Positions 19,038 through 30,134 of a DNA stretch of 34,843 nt are shown here, piece by piece. The notes under the pieces are model-generated. The model ran no database searches, had not been told where the DNA came from, and worked only from the letters and a program-made list of their open reading frames with translations. Position 1 is the first letter of the stretch. The number at the start of each line of letters is the position of its first letter. This DNA comes from Chara braunii (Eukaryota; Streptophyta; Charophyceae; Charales; Characeae), in assembly GCA_003427395.1 (NCBI GenBank), contig BFEA01000406.1, positions 1,076,186-1,111,028 on the forward strand, read 5' to 3'. Position numbers and translations under genes: made by a program.

Positions 19038-19863
19038 CTGCCTAAGCTTTCAGAACTCAAAACCTGCCAAGGCCACATTTGTTTCAAAAGAAAAACATCA
19101 GTCTGCATTCCCTCTAATATCCAGGAGGGGGTGAGAGAATCACCTACTGTAGATTGAGGGTTGCAGTAAGGAAGACTCAAACCTATTGGTGGGGACCGGC
19201 ACCTGCTGGAAACGTCTACTGTCCCACTATTTACATGAAATCCACTGACTTTTGATGTGCTTGACAGGTGTGATCATTCATCTAATAAGAGAATCTACTC
19301 AATAGGGGTCCCAGCCTCTTCAGCTTAATAGGTTTAGTAGCCTGCTTGCACATTGAACCCCTAGCTGGCTCCCCTATATGTATGATTTCCATGGTCCTAT
19401 TCACCGCCCCCCAAACCATGAGAGTTCAACTACGCTGTTATCAGGGTGCCGGAATGGGTCCCACAACTCTGTGGCTGGCCTCAGTGGGAAAGAAACATGA
19501 AACACAGACCAAAACCCCAGAATGGAGATGAACCCTCTGAGGTGTTGGCTATCCAGATACATTCTGAATGTGGCCCACATAATGGGCCCGATTCGTTATG
19601 AATGCTGTGCACTGCACAGGTCGTGCAATTTTTTTAAATGTTTTAATCCCCCCCCCCGGCCCGTCCAGGGCCTTTTTTCTTTTTTTTTGGGAGGGGGGAC
19701 CATTTCTCTGTTTATGCGTATCGTCCATTTCTTTATTTTTTATTTTCGAAAAGCCTCGGCTCACTAGGGAAGCTAATAAGAGCATCCTTCTCTAGTGAGA
19801 CTCTCGCTGGCTGCTCCAGTCTATTGGTGAGGAGCTTCACCTGCTGGATCGTTGTGCTGGCTC
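19038..19863. other. Intergenic DNA right of the element
   Basis: No gene is supported. A 13-bp hairpin occurs at 19760-19799 (CTCACTAGGGAAG with CTTCTCTAGTGAG, one G-T pair). Short C, G and T homopolymers lie at 19649-19696. Confidence 0.4.
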
Positions 19864-19977
19864 TGATGGGGCCTTGCAAATTTTCTGTGTATGGTTTCAA
19901 TTTTAAATTTTCTGTGTATGGTTTCAATTTTAAATTTTCTGTGTATGGTTCCAATTTTAATAGATGTCCCAAAGGAC
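19864..19977 (-). pseudogene. U6 snRNA-derived fragment with triplicated core
   Basis: Minus-strand reading from about 19977 gives the U6 5' hairpin in altered form (GTCCTTTGGGACATC) and then AAAATTGGAACCATACACAG. The 27-bp segment carrying the ACAGAG-like box and AAAATTG occurs three times in tandem (CTGTGTATGG starts at 19885, 19912 and 19939 on the plus strand). The last copy runs into TTTGCAAGGCCCC, the counterpart of the U6 ATTAGCATGGCCCC stretch. The triplication and base changes exclude function. Confidence 0.65.
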
Positions 19978-20183
19978 ATTTTTGCTTTGTTTTTTATTTA
20001 AAAAAATAGTAAATCAGGGAAGAAAAATCTAAAAAGTTGCAAAAACGATATAGTGGGGTAGCTCATATGTAAGCGCAGCCCCCTGTTTTTTTGTTTTTTT
20101 TCAATTTTTTTTGCTTTGGCCCTTTTGCCAGGCTTTTGGGCATTTTGGGGGGTGAAATTTTCTGCTGTACCCGAGTTCACACA

Positions 20184-20252
20184 GTCACGGCCGGGCATTC
20201 ATGGCTGCCGTGACAGGGTGAACAGGGGCCCGGCCATGGACCCCCCTGTTCA
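20184..20252. other. Two strong adjacent hairpins
   Basis: GTCACGGC (20184-20191) pairs with GCCGTGAC (20207-20214). TGAACAGGGG (20219-20228) pairs perfectly with CCCCTGTTCA (20243-20252) around a GGCC-rich loop. No terminal inverted repeats were found to call a MITE. Confidence 0.5.
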
Positions 20253-21008
20253 TGAAGGGGGCGTTGGGGGGTAGTCTCTGATTGTCATTAAAGAATAGTA
20301 CGTGACAAACTTAGGTTCATTTTCCAAAGGCAGAAACACACAAAATAATTGACATTCAAGAGTGTATGTAATTATGGCTGCTCTCTTTGAACGATTCCGA
20401 ACTCAGTCAGTAGACCCCTAAACTGTTGGAATAAAGACCCGAAAAGCGGATGAGAGAAGCACAATGAACCCAACCAGGAGAGAAGCTCGTCAATGTCGAA
20501 AACAGTACGTCTCAGCGCAGCAGTTACAATGTCTCCAAAATCGTACAAGTAATCAAGTAGTCCAATGTCAAGTCACCAGAGAAGAGGCTGATGGGAGGGA
20601 GATCAGACGTAAGAGGGTGGAAGAGAAAGTGTCCATCAACATGGCAGATAGATCTCCCTCTCAGGCCCACTTCCTCTTCGGGCATCTCCCACTTGCCCCG
20701 TCAGCAGACAGTCTTCTCTGACGTACACTGACAACGAACAGATCTCATCATGACGCCTACTAAGTGCAGACGACTTCTGATGACGATCATCAATGCACAA
20801 TGTAGACACGAACGCAGACAGGTAAGCTTTCCTCAGATTCAACCAACCTCACAGCCCCGATCCTCCTCCTCCTCCTCTCCAGTATCCCAGCAATGTAGTA
20901 GATAGTGTGGCGAGAGCCACGTCAACATAGTCAGGTATCCAGCTGGCGCCGTAGACAGAGGAAGGCGCCACCACAAAGCAATAGCAGTCTCGCCTCATTG
21001 TCCAATAT
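20253..21008. other. Intergenic DNA, no gene seen
   Basis: One 85-codon plus frame starts at 20464 with a basic composition but resembles nothing I know. CTC/TCC repeats occur near 20862-20880. Confidence 0.35.
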
Positions 21009-21106
21009 CAAGCCACCATAGAGCCAGCGACGAGCCAGCGTAGTGCCAGCGTTCAGCCAGCGTAGAGCCAGCATCAAGCCAGCGTCAAGCCAGCGTCAAG
21101 CAGCAA
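21009..21106. repeat. AGCCAGCGTC short tandem repeat
   Basis: About nine imperfect 10-12 bp units built on AGCCAGCGT with A/C/G variation between. The downstream 21160-21390 is rich in TTGAC on the plus strand. Confidence 0.8.
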
Positions 21107-21820
21107 GTGCAAGACTGACTGTCGGTCAGCAGGGGCTGGGTCAATATGTAGTGTTGACTCCGGTTGACCAGCCTCTGTTCTCTCAGGTACGGTGGCCCAG
21201 ATTGTCTCGCAGCCAATGGCCAGGATCCATGCAGTTACAGATTCCCACTTGGACTTGATCCTTGACTGATACCTACAGACAGACAGCCAAGTGCGTGTGC
21301 TTGATCGGCGGCCTGGACTGGGTCCATGTTGACTGTGACTCGTGAACCTGAATTTCCGAGCTGCTGTTGACCTTTGACTTTCCACAGTCAATTGTCGTGT
21401 TGGACCTTGGAAGGCCAGTTTTAGGCCTGGGTTCGGGTACCCCACAATAGCAGGCCGTCGTTCAGGCAGTATTCATGACTTGGGCGTGGCCGTTTGATGA
21501 CCCCTATCTCAAAATGACGACCCTTAGCCCACGACTGATCCATGTTTTTGAGCTGAGTTATTGCAGATGCATCTCCAGCAGCTTCTCACACTGTGTGCGA
21601 CTCAATCAGTCATGTGCAGGATCACTGCATGCTCTGGCAAGTTGGCAACGCGAAGGTTTGTTGACGACAACAGTTACTGGGATAATCAGCTGCAGCCCCA
21701 TAATGACCCTGCTGCCAATCCGGTACTCAGTTTTCCTGAAGAAGGGTTCTTTAGCAACCATGAAATGATTCACAAGGTATTGATGCATGGAACACAGACT
21801 TCTCGCCCGCTGTGTTGAGC

Positions 21821-22190
21821 AGAGATTTCCTTCCAGTAAGTGGGCACCCACCCATCAATATTCTGTCAAATTCTGCTTTGGTTGTGTGTGTGGGGGGGGG
21901 GGGGGGAGAGGGGGGGGTAATGTAGGTGGGGAGGCAACTGTGGAAGAGCATCGGAGCTTCAAATTTAGACTTTCATGTGTGTTTAGTTTTGGCCTTGAAC
22001 TTATTCGAGAGCTTCCACCGAGCCGAGATTTCCTTCCAGCAAGTGGACACCTATCAGCACTCTGTCAAAATCTGCACAGTTGGGGGGATGTAGTAGGCGG
22101 GGAGGTGCGGGTGGGAGACGGTGGGAGCTGATAGACTTTTTATGTGTTTGGCTTTGGCAGGGAACTTATTCCAGAGCTTGGTGGTGGATT
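21821..22190. repeat. Imperfect direct duplication, about 200 bp
   Basis: GAGATTTCCTTCCAG appears near 21821 and again near 22025. Each copy is followed by a TGTCAAA(A)TCTGC stretch, a G-rich tract and then TGTGTTT...TTGGC...GAACTTATTC (about 21978 and 22145). The first copy contains a long G run (21891-21918). Confidence 0.75.
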
Positions 22191-22250
22191 CACGAAGCAG
22201 TTTGGAGGAGAGTGCAGGTGTACGTACACCAGGATCTCTTGAATTGATCC

Positions 22251-22402
22251 CTGGACGTAATAGCAGTCAGATGCATGCCAGATCGGTCGTTTAACTGTAG
22301 TCACCTGCCAGGACGTAATAGCAGTCAGATGCATGCATGCCAGAACGGACGTAATGGCAGTCAGATGCATGCCAGAACGGACGTAATAGCAGTCAGATGC
22401 AC
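22251..22402. repeat. About 30-bp tandem repeat, four copies
   Basis: GGACGTAATAGCAGTCAGATG recurs at about 22253, 22313, 22350 and 22379 with small changes, separated by GCATGCCAGAACG-type spacers. Located about 320 bp before the WD40 gene. Confidence 0.85.
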
Positions 22403-22616
22403 GCTGAGAGTCTGAGGGTGAAAGAGAAGGGTCAGAGAAGCCATATTAGACAAGTGGACAAGTTCTTTTCTTTTTTTCTTTTTGTTTTTCAACCCTTGGG
22501 GAGGCTCCTTGGATTGGTGGGGACACGGGCCCGGGGAGAAGAACCTCAAAAAAAGACAAAAGAAAGTAGACAACTGACATCAACCACAAAAACTTTTAGG
22601 CTTTCCAGAGCAGAGG

Positions 22617-22650
<34 letters not shown>

Positions 22651-22680
22651 GGGGGCACGGGGGAAGGGGGAGCAGGGGGG
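22617..22680. repeat. G-rich tract with a roughly 30-base G homopolymer
   Basis: A run of G centred on 22620-22649 with flanking AGGGGG units lies 40-100 bp upstream of the start codon of the WD40 gene. It could form G-quadruplexes on the sense strand. Homopolymer length is unreliable in assemblies. Confidence 0.85.
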
Positions 22681-22718
22681 TAATAGTTGGAGGGAGTGAG
22701 GGTTTGACAACAAGGATC

Positions 22719-25638
22719 ATGGGGGATTGCAGTGGGGAACCTGGCCTGGCTGTGGGACTTCAAGAGAAGTTTCGCATCAGAAGACAAGACATTTGGGTGG
22801 GTGCACCTGGTGACAGTACTTGCTTGTACATTGACGTGCACCCTTCTAAACCTTGGATCATCTTCATAGCTCAGCAAAGGTCAATCCAAGTGTGGAACTA
22901 CGCAGAAGGGAAGCGAATCACGGCTTGGGACATTGCTGAGCCTCTGGGCTTGTGGGAAGCAGTCAAATTTGTTGTACGCGATGAACATCCGTTTATTCTG
23001 CTGAGGAATGAGAAGTCAATTGTGATGCGTCGAGTCCAAACACCCAGCTTCGAGTGGACGCGAGTCAAGCACATGACAGCACATCAGAGTCGGGTCGAGG
23101 ATATGGCTGTTCATCCTAGCTTATCGTATGTGATCACCTATTCCAAGAAGCATATTAAGCTATGGAATTGGAGTGAGAGCTGGTCAGTTAAATCGTTTAA
23201 ATGCCCGTCTGGAGAATGGAGGGCAGTAGCATTTCATCCGCAGGGGCAGGTCGTCTTCGCCAGTGCCTCAAGTAGCAGGCAAATTATGATATGGAATGGC
23301 ACGAAAGGTGCTCTGATAAAGACACTCAAAGCGGAGTATGAGATGACGACTCTTCAATTTGCCAGCAGCAATCACGAGAAGCATCTACTGATTGCGGGAT
23401 CTTGGGTGGGAGCGATAGAGGTCTGGAATTACGAGGACGGATCTAAGTTGTCCACGCTGGTAGGACTGAATGGAAGCATTAGCTCGCTCTTCGTTCATCC
23501 TTGCTTTCCATATATATTTGCTTCCTCGAGTGATGGAAAGATCGCTGCATGGAAGGACTACAAGTCAGAAAACTACGAGCAAGTTATGCATTCGGATTCT
23601 GGTTTGAAGGAAGTCTGCAGCCTGGCTCCCTGTCCCAATTCCAATGTGCTTGTCGTTGGAGGTAGGGCAGAGTTCTCCGTGGTGGAGGTGGTTTGGGGAG
23701 AATACGAGAGAGATGACACAGATACCATGGGTGTGGTGACCACAAATGCGAGCTCTCCCATGATATCAGTGACAACATGGACGGGGGAGGAAACGACAGA
23801 CTCTGAGGTGTTACTCCAACAGGCATCTGAGAAGGAAACGTGGGCACAGGAGGCGATGGATGACTCCTTAGGGCTCAGGAGAAGAGCAGCAAGACAGCAA
23901 GAAGACAAGATTCAGTCTCAGGAGTTTGAAAAGAGTTTGATGCAGGCAAGGATAGCGGAGCTGGAAGAGGAGTCTGAGAAAGACAGGCAGAAGACGGAAC
24001 AGCTGGTTGCTTCTTTAGAGGAAAGCCAAAGAACAACAGCACTGCAATCAAAGAGGATCCAAGAGCTGGAAGATGAGGCGAGCATGGCAACGGCAATGAT
24101 ATTCCACTTGGAGGATGAAGCTGCGAAAGAGAAGCAGAAGAAAGAGGAGTTGGTTGAATCCTTAGAGGCCAGCAATAGAGCAGAACGGTTGCATGCAGAG
24201 AGCATCCAGCGGCTGGAGTCTGAGGCGAGGGTGAGGCAAGCTAGGACATTAGAGATGGAGCAGGATTCAGAGAGACAGAAACAGAAGGCGAATGAGTTGG
24301 CGGCAACTTTAGAGCAGAGGACAAATGGAGCAAGACTGCAAGCAGAGAGGATCCTACAGCTGGAAGCTGAGACGAGTGCGATGAAGGAGGAACGTGAGGG
24401 ATGGAAGCAGAAGATCCAAGAGTTGGCAGCATCGTTAGAACGTAGCGAAAAAGAAGCATGGGAGCAGATAGAGAAAATACACATGTTGGAGGCTGAGGCA
24501 AGTGTGATGGAGGCCAAGATATTAGAGATGGAAGGGGCATCTACGGAGCAGCAGCACAAGATACAACAATTGGAACGAGAACTGAGCATCGAGGCCCTTC
24601 GAGTGCGAGTATTGGGGCAGCCGGTTGGGTTGGGTGAGGATTCACGAATGGTGGATCCTACTGAGTTCCGAGAGTATTCACCAAATCGGCTTCGGTCTGC
24701 AACGGACAACTTCGATGAGAACATGAAGGTCGCCGAAGGGGAGCATGGATGTGCGTATTATGCTACCAAACTCCACGAAGAGATTCCCGTTCTGATAAAG
24801 AAACCCAGTGTGAAGATGGAGCAAGCCCTATTCGACAGAGACTTGGTGGACCGATTGCGATTTCTTCAGCACCCTCATTTGTTGAGGCTCTTGGGGGTGC
24901 TTGGTTTACGAACATATGGCGAATGGAAGCGTGGAGGACTTCCTCTCGTGTGGACGATCTTCAGGCAGACGATGCATGCCTTGGTATGCTCGCTTGCAGG
25001 CTATGCGAGAGGTTGCAGAAGCGCTTTTTTTCCTTCACTCGAACACATCAAGGGAAGGTAATCCTGAGCCTATAATCCACGGTGCCATCAAGCCTGCTAA
25101 CATCCTTCTGGACGACAACTTTGTGGGCAAGCTCAGTGGTGTGGACTGTGCTTTGCTGCGTGAAAAACTGGCTGCAGCCAATCAAAGGCCAGAACTTTGC
25201 TTGCAGCTGGAAAGTGGTGGGCGGTACATTGCCCCGGAGTACCTCAGGGTTCGTGTTTTCACTGAGAAGACGGACATCTACGCATTCGGGGTAACTGTCC
25301 TGGACATGCTGACAGGGAAATCGCAGAGTGCATCAGAGTCAGATGAAGAAGTGTTTGAGAACGTAGATTTAAGCGATGAGGCTGCTCTGAGGAATGTTTT
25401 AGACCCGAACGCGGGAGTGTGGGATGTTGAGTTGGTCCGAGAAGTGATCGAACTGGTGCAGCGCTGTGCGAGTTTAGATAAAAGATATCGACCACAGAAG
25501 GAGGTAATTCTCGAGACACTGGAGAGGATTGCTTGTGGGCTACCAGCCCCGAACACGGGGCAGGATACGGAACAGGGAGGAGATTTTGGAAGCATCGATC
25601 AATCTCTGTTCCTCCCGGACCACCTGGGCAATGTCTGA
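22719..25638 (+). CDS. WD40 (beta'-COP-like) - coiled coil - receptor-like pseudokinase, one frameshift
   Basis: ATG 22719 is the first ATG of the frame and gives about 972 residues. Residues 15-335 are WD40 repeats of the coatomer beta' type (VHPSKPWII, VKFVVRDE, HIKLWNWSESWSV, VHPCFPYIFASSSDGKI). Residues 370-630 are a continuous coiled coil. From 650 comes a receptor-like/PUB-type kinase domain: LRSATDNFDE, a weak glycine loop EGEHGC, Lys in VLIKK, HPHLLRLLG, LVYEHMANGS, APEYL, DIYAFGV. The catalytic loop reads HGAIKPAN (Asp lost) and the DFG site reads GVD, so it is probably catalytically dead. At about 24900 the frame shifts by +1 between RLLGV and LVYEHM, and six to eight residues usual there are missing. 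It could be a pseudogene, a sequencing indel or a mispredicted junction. Apart from that it is a single exon. Confidence 0.8.
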
Positions 25639-26577
25639 TCACTCATGAACTTCATGGTGAATAAGGTACATAAGATCGGAAGAAGGCCTATAGCTTGTAA
25701 GACATGCAAGGATTGTCAGAAGAATGTGGACAGTTATAGGCATTGAAGGAGGCTCGTCATCATTTGTACCGGTCATTGCACAGGTATTAAACCTCATGTA
25801 GATGGAAAAGCAGGGTGCATTTCCAGTCTGATTGGTGAGCAGGTGGCACTTCTTGAATGGCTTGTCTCACCCGTACTAGTCATGCTGTCAGCCACACTTG
25901 ACCCTCCACATGTCATTTGCAGCTACACCACCATTCATCCATTGAGGTGCCTTCTGCTGAAGTTCTGCATCCCACCATGCGCCATAGTTTTGCTGATTAG
26001 ACTTCTTGACGTCAGCCAACGGAACATGGCAGGTGAAATACCATTGCAATCTTAAATGCGGTCGTAATGGTTGTTTTAGCAGAACCCGAACTGGTTTACG
26101 CATGTCTGAGGTGTTCATCCCTATTCCATTCTCGAGCCATTGCTTTGGCAAAGACATCTACCTGTCAACGTGGAGGCCGCCCGTGCAACATCATTCACTG
26201 TTGTGGAGGAATAAAAGGCGAGTAGTGATCTTTACTACCGTCTTCACCCGAATACAATGCCTTGTCGGCGAAGTTGTCATAGCTGTATTTGGGGTAACTT
26301 TCAGCCCGTTGCAAGGATTGAGCTCTCGAAGTAGCTTCTTGGCCTCGGCACCCAACTGCACTAGGGGGCCCAGCAAGCCTCGTGCCCGCCCTAAGTGAAG
26401 GCGGGCCTGCATTTTGACATGAGGGCCTGATGAGGCCTTATTTTTGTCTTTTCTGGATGGTGGCGCGCCAGACAGTTTCCACGGGCCGGTTGGGTACACC
26501 GTGTCGCAGGATGTCTGTGCTGGGGTGGGGTGAAGTGCTCATGTTGGGGCTTCACTTTCACCCCTGGCCAGCCCACT
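25639..26577. other. 3' flank of the WD40-kinase gene, no gene seen
   Basis: AATAAG at 25659 and TATTAAA near 25785 are weak polyadenylation candidates. I see no protein family on either strand up to the tRNA-like segment. Confidence 0.35.
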
Positions 26578-26640
26578 TAGCCTTATGGTTAGGTGTTTGC
26601 CTGCCGAGCCGTTGGTTGTGTGTTCGAGTCTTGTAATCGG
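26578..26640 (+). repeat. tRNA-derived SINE-like segment
   Basis: TAGCCTTATGGTTAGGTG resembles a pol III A box, and GTGTTCGAGTCTT about 42 bp later resembles a B box. The spacing is right for a tRNA, but arms do not pair well enough for a working tRNA, so a SINE head or tRNA relic is more likely. Confidence 0.4.
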
Positions 26641-26886
26641 ATTACACAGTTGGTTACAAGGCCACGGCAGTTGAGCGCAACGTGCTGGGCCTCTGGGCTC
26701 ACCCAGTATGCGACGCGGCCAGAGACTCTCGACCAATGGACATCCACGCAGCGACGTGGCAAGTGGCCTGTGAGCCAATGAGGACGCAGCGAGTGAAAGC
26801 AGCCACGTCGCACAGTTGGGCAGCTTAACTTCTGCAGGCCCAGGCGCAGACACTTCGGCCCAACATGAAGCTACCGGGCACATGCT

Positions 26887-27167
26887 AGGCCAGTACTGAG
26901 CTGCAGTAGTGCCACTTTCACCACGATGAGAAACAGCATGCAGGCTGGTGCAGCCATGCTTAGTTCGTGTCAATTTGTGATGTCCATACACACATGCACG
27001 CTTCTATTGAGATCTGAACATACGTTTGGCAGACGTGAGGCCAGTACGGAGCTGTAGTAGCGCCACTTTTACTAGGATATGAGCCAGCATGCAGGCTCAA
27101 TCTGTGATGTGCATACACGCAGCCTCGCTTGGATGGAGATCTGAACATACGTTTGGCAGGCGTGAGG
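26887..27167. repeat. Direct duplication, 151-bp period
   Basis: AGGCCAGTACTGAGCTGCAG (26887) recurs as a near match at 27038. Both copies carry GCCACTTT, the AGCATGCAGGCT segment, TGTGATGT.CATACAC and ATCTGAACATACGTTTGGCA. The second copy is about 20 bp shorter. Confidence 0.85.
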
Positions 27168-28409
27168 TGGAGCTTCCTGCTGAAGCTGCAGCCTCTGCCT
27201 CGGCAGCGATGGCCAGCGGTGTGTTTGCTCCAATGACAGGTACTGAATGCTAGCATGTCAGGTGGTGAACGCGCTTGTGGAGGTTTTCAGTTAATGGAAG
27301 TAGGTGCTGGTGGGGGGTGGATGGTCCACAGTCCACCCACCTTTAAGAAATATAACCAGTCATTCGGGAGGGTGACTGGCTCATCTGCTTACAGAATGAT
27401 GGGGGAGGAGTGGATGTGATGCTCTTCCCTCCCTTCTCCTTTGGCTATGGCAAGGAGAAGGAAGAATCTTGGAGTGGACAGCAGACTTCATGGGCGTCAA
27501 TCTCCTTTCAGCAGACTGGTAAACTTGATTGTCAAGGGGAAATCTGTTTAAGGAAATATAAGGGTAGAGATGTACATAAGAATGCGCAAAACAAACTCAT
27601 AAATGCAAGCCTTGGTTCTTTGCACTCTTGAATGTTTTTTGTAGTTTTCCCATACATAAAAGTATGCATGAGTATGTACAACTTTTCACTCACGTCAAGT
27701 TTTAGAGAAAGAACCTCCCATAACTTAACATCACCCCCTCCTCCAGGGGAACACCGTGACATGGGAGTTGAGAATGCGGCAGGGGTCCGTGGGGCGGGGA
27801 CTGGTGGACGTGATCAAGTGTATATACTATATGCTTGACGAGCATGTCTGGACATCATGCATACAAATGTGTATATTACATGTACACATAATTTAGTGTA
27901 TACGTGTTGTTATGTTGAGTTCTGGATCTCGTAAACATGTAAGGCTGAACCTCTTCTTTTGGAAAAAAAATGCTGGGGGTTACAGCTGCCGGTGGTACGA
28001 GCATCCCCCAGTAGTACCCTCCCTGCAAGGGCTCCATCTATTGGTGGGTAGGCTGAACTTTGGTAACCGTTATCGAAAGTTTCTAGTTTTTTGCTTTGTA
28101 TAAAATGATGCATGTGTACGCACATTTTTTCAATAAAGTGAAGAGCGAGGACATCTCAAAGTAGAGAAGTTGGCAGTGATGGGCGTGGAGGGCTAGAGCT
28201 GGCAACTGCAGTGGGACACGAGGAACTGATCAGCTGAGGTGAGTGCTTCAGCTGCTCAGCAAGGCAGGAGTGGACGACGCATGAACGTGCAGTGGGAAGC
28301 ATCACAACGGGCTCAGTGTGCCTGGTTGTACGAGTTGATTGTCTTTGAGAAAGAACATGATTTCGGATATGTACCTCACTCTGGGCTGTCAATGGACACC
28401 GGGACGTGG

Positions 28410-28411
<2 letters not shown>
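27168..28411. other. Intergenic DNA, no gene seen
   Basis: Open frames of up to about 110 codons occur but none has a recognisable domain or supporting composition. AATAAA near 28132 is isolated. Confidence 0.35.

Positions 28412-28442
<31 letters not shown>
28412..28442. repeat. Poly-T tract (31 T)
   Basis: It could be the tail of a minus-strand retroposed sequence. No flanking duplication was found. Confidence 0.9.
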
Positions 28443-28445
<3 letters not shown>

Positions 28446-29099
28446 GATATACTCATACCTGGACCGTCTCCTCGAAACACTGTCACATTTGTGCTTGGAT
28501 AGGTTTGGTAAGGACCCTGTCTTGGAGTGTGACCGCTGTCCGCCGGTTTGTCCAACTTCAAAGTGCAGCATACACACATTTTCTTCCGTTTGTCTGCTTG
28601 GTGTGAGTATGGTTCTGCTTGGTGGTTTGTTTGTTTGACTTGGACTGCATGTCACTGAGGTGTGTGTATAAATGGGGGTTGACGGGGAGAGGCGTGAGCT
28701 AAGGGAGTGACATGGGGGGCTGAGGGGGACGTGCGAATGGCAACAAAGGGGGGAATCGGTCCCAATGATGGTGTGACGAAGGGTTTGTGTGGGTCAGGAA
28801 CGAATCCGCGAGAGGACCAGTGGAAGAAACGAGATGAGAGGAAGGGTGGGTGAAGAGGAGCTTTCAATGGGCCCTTGCATTGACAAGAGGGTGCTGCGTG
28901 GCCACAATTTCCTGAGTGTTCGCTGGCTAAGGCTAGGTGGCTAAGTCCACCATCTCTTCTCACCCTCTCACCACCTGACTTCTCAGACTATGGCAGAGAG
29001 AGACAGAGTTGTGACTTGAGACTTGACGACATTTGATCCAGACTTGACATTTGGGATTCAGACATTTCGACGAGGGACTATTTGGGCCTGTGCCGAAGG
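28443..29099. other. Intergenic DNA, no gene seen
   Basis: The plus strand is G-rich between 28670 and 28860. No domain or RNA is recognised. Confidence 0.35.
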
Positions 29100-29120
29100 A
29101 AAAAAAAAAAAAAAAAAAAA
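29100..29120. repeat. Poly-A tract (21 A)
   Basis: Shortly after it, at 29165-29180, TGGCTTAATCGG resembles a pol III A box, but no B box follows at tRNA distance. Confidence 0.85.
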
Positions 29121-30134
29121 GGCGAGGTGGCGGCCACAAGAGTTTCAGCATCAGAAACAGGGCTATGGCTTAATCGGCCAGAGTAGCCCTCCCTTGGGCC
29201 CTCTGATTGTGGGTGCCGGCCTCCAGGTCATGTGTGGACCTATATTGACATGAACATTTGGTCTTCATCCTCGGGAGTGCCGGGAAGGCTAACCTGATGA
29301 TAGTAGTGGGCTACCAGCCTACCAGGTTATATCAACCGAGCGGAGGCTTAGGGCAGGCGGAAAGTGATGGGGTGTGGGGCCTTTGGGGCTAGCCGTGCCG
29401 CAATGGAGGATGGAGTAATGGTCATAGTAGGTGAGGGGTTTGACAGCTGAAACAGTTGGGCTGGGAAGGTGATCGGGCCGTATGGTAGGCTGAAAATCCA
29501 AATAGTAACTGGGGGGAAGTGCATGCGGCGCCAGCTGAAAACCGGGTGAACCTCACAGACTGGAGAATTCTGAACAGGGCTTTTGTGCCAGAAAAAGGCC
29601 AGGAATGAGATTTGGTCATTCCTGGATTCCGATTGGATGTACAGATCACAAGAGCAAAGAGGAAAGGGAAGAGAAGGACAAAGGAGCCCTGGCATTTAAA
29701 CCACCTGTACATGGGCCCAGCCTTGCAGACAATGAACTCGTCCCCATCACCGCAACTTTCGGGGTGGGGCCGCTGTTGATAAATTTCATCAATGGCGTTT
29801 GTCGCATTTCCATCCTTCGAAGTCAACAGTGAGGGACCCACGGCCGATGTATGGTCGTGTACTGGTGGTTTAAGGGGTCCACGCATGCGTGCTTCTTGCG
29901 CCTGCTCGCTGGGTCTTCGTGGGAGCGTGCACAAGCATTCTTGACGCCATGGCTGAGGCAGCAAGGGACATGGACTCACTGACAAGCCCAGTGATTGATA
30001 CAGCGGCGTTAGAGAACGACAAGGATCCGGGGAAGCACCAGGAGGGGCTCAGCGACCAGGGCGGATGTTGGGGATATATGACAAATTGAGGGGAAAGATA
30101 GGCCAGGGGGAGGCGGACAAATATGCTAAGGAGT
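29121..30134. other. Intergenic DNA, no gene seen
   Basis: A plus frame at 29949-30089 (starting MAEAARDMDSL) has a protein-like composition but is too short to assign and shows no splice context that I can defend. Confidence 0.3.

Noticed and set aside
20184-20252. MITE
   Set aside because: Hairpins are strong but no terminal inverted repeats with a target duplication were found around them.
22719-23730. Functional coatomer beta' subunit gene
   Set aside because: Only the N-terminal propeller resembles beta'-COP; the rest of that protein is missing and is replaced by a coiled coil and a kinase-like domain.
23918-24724. 268-codon minus-strand ORF
   Set aside because: Antisense shadow of the coiled-coil coding region of the WD40-kinase gene.
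29160-29235. tRNA gene or SINE head
   Set aside because: An A-box-like TGGCTTAATCGG is present but no B box follows at the required distance.
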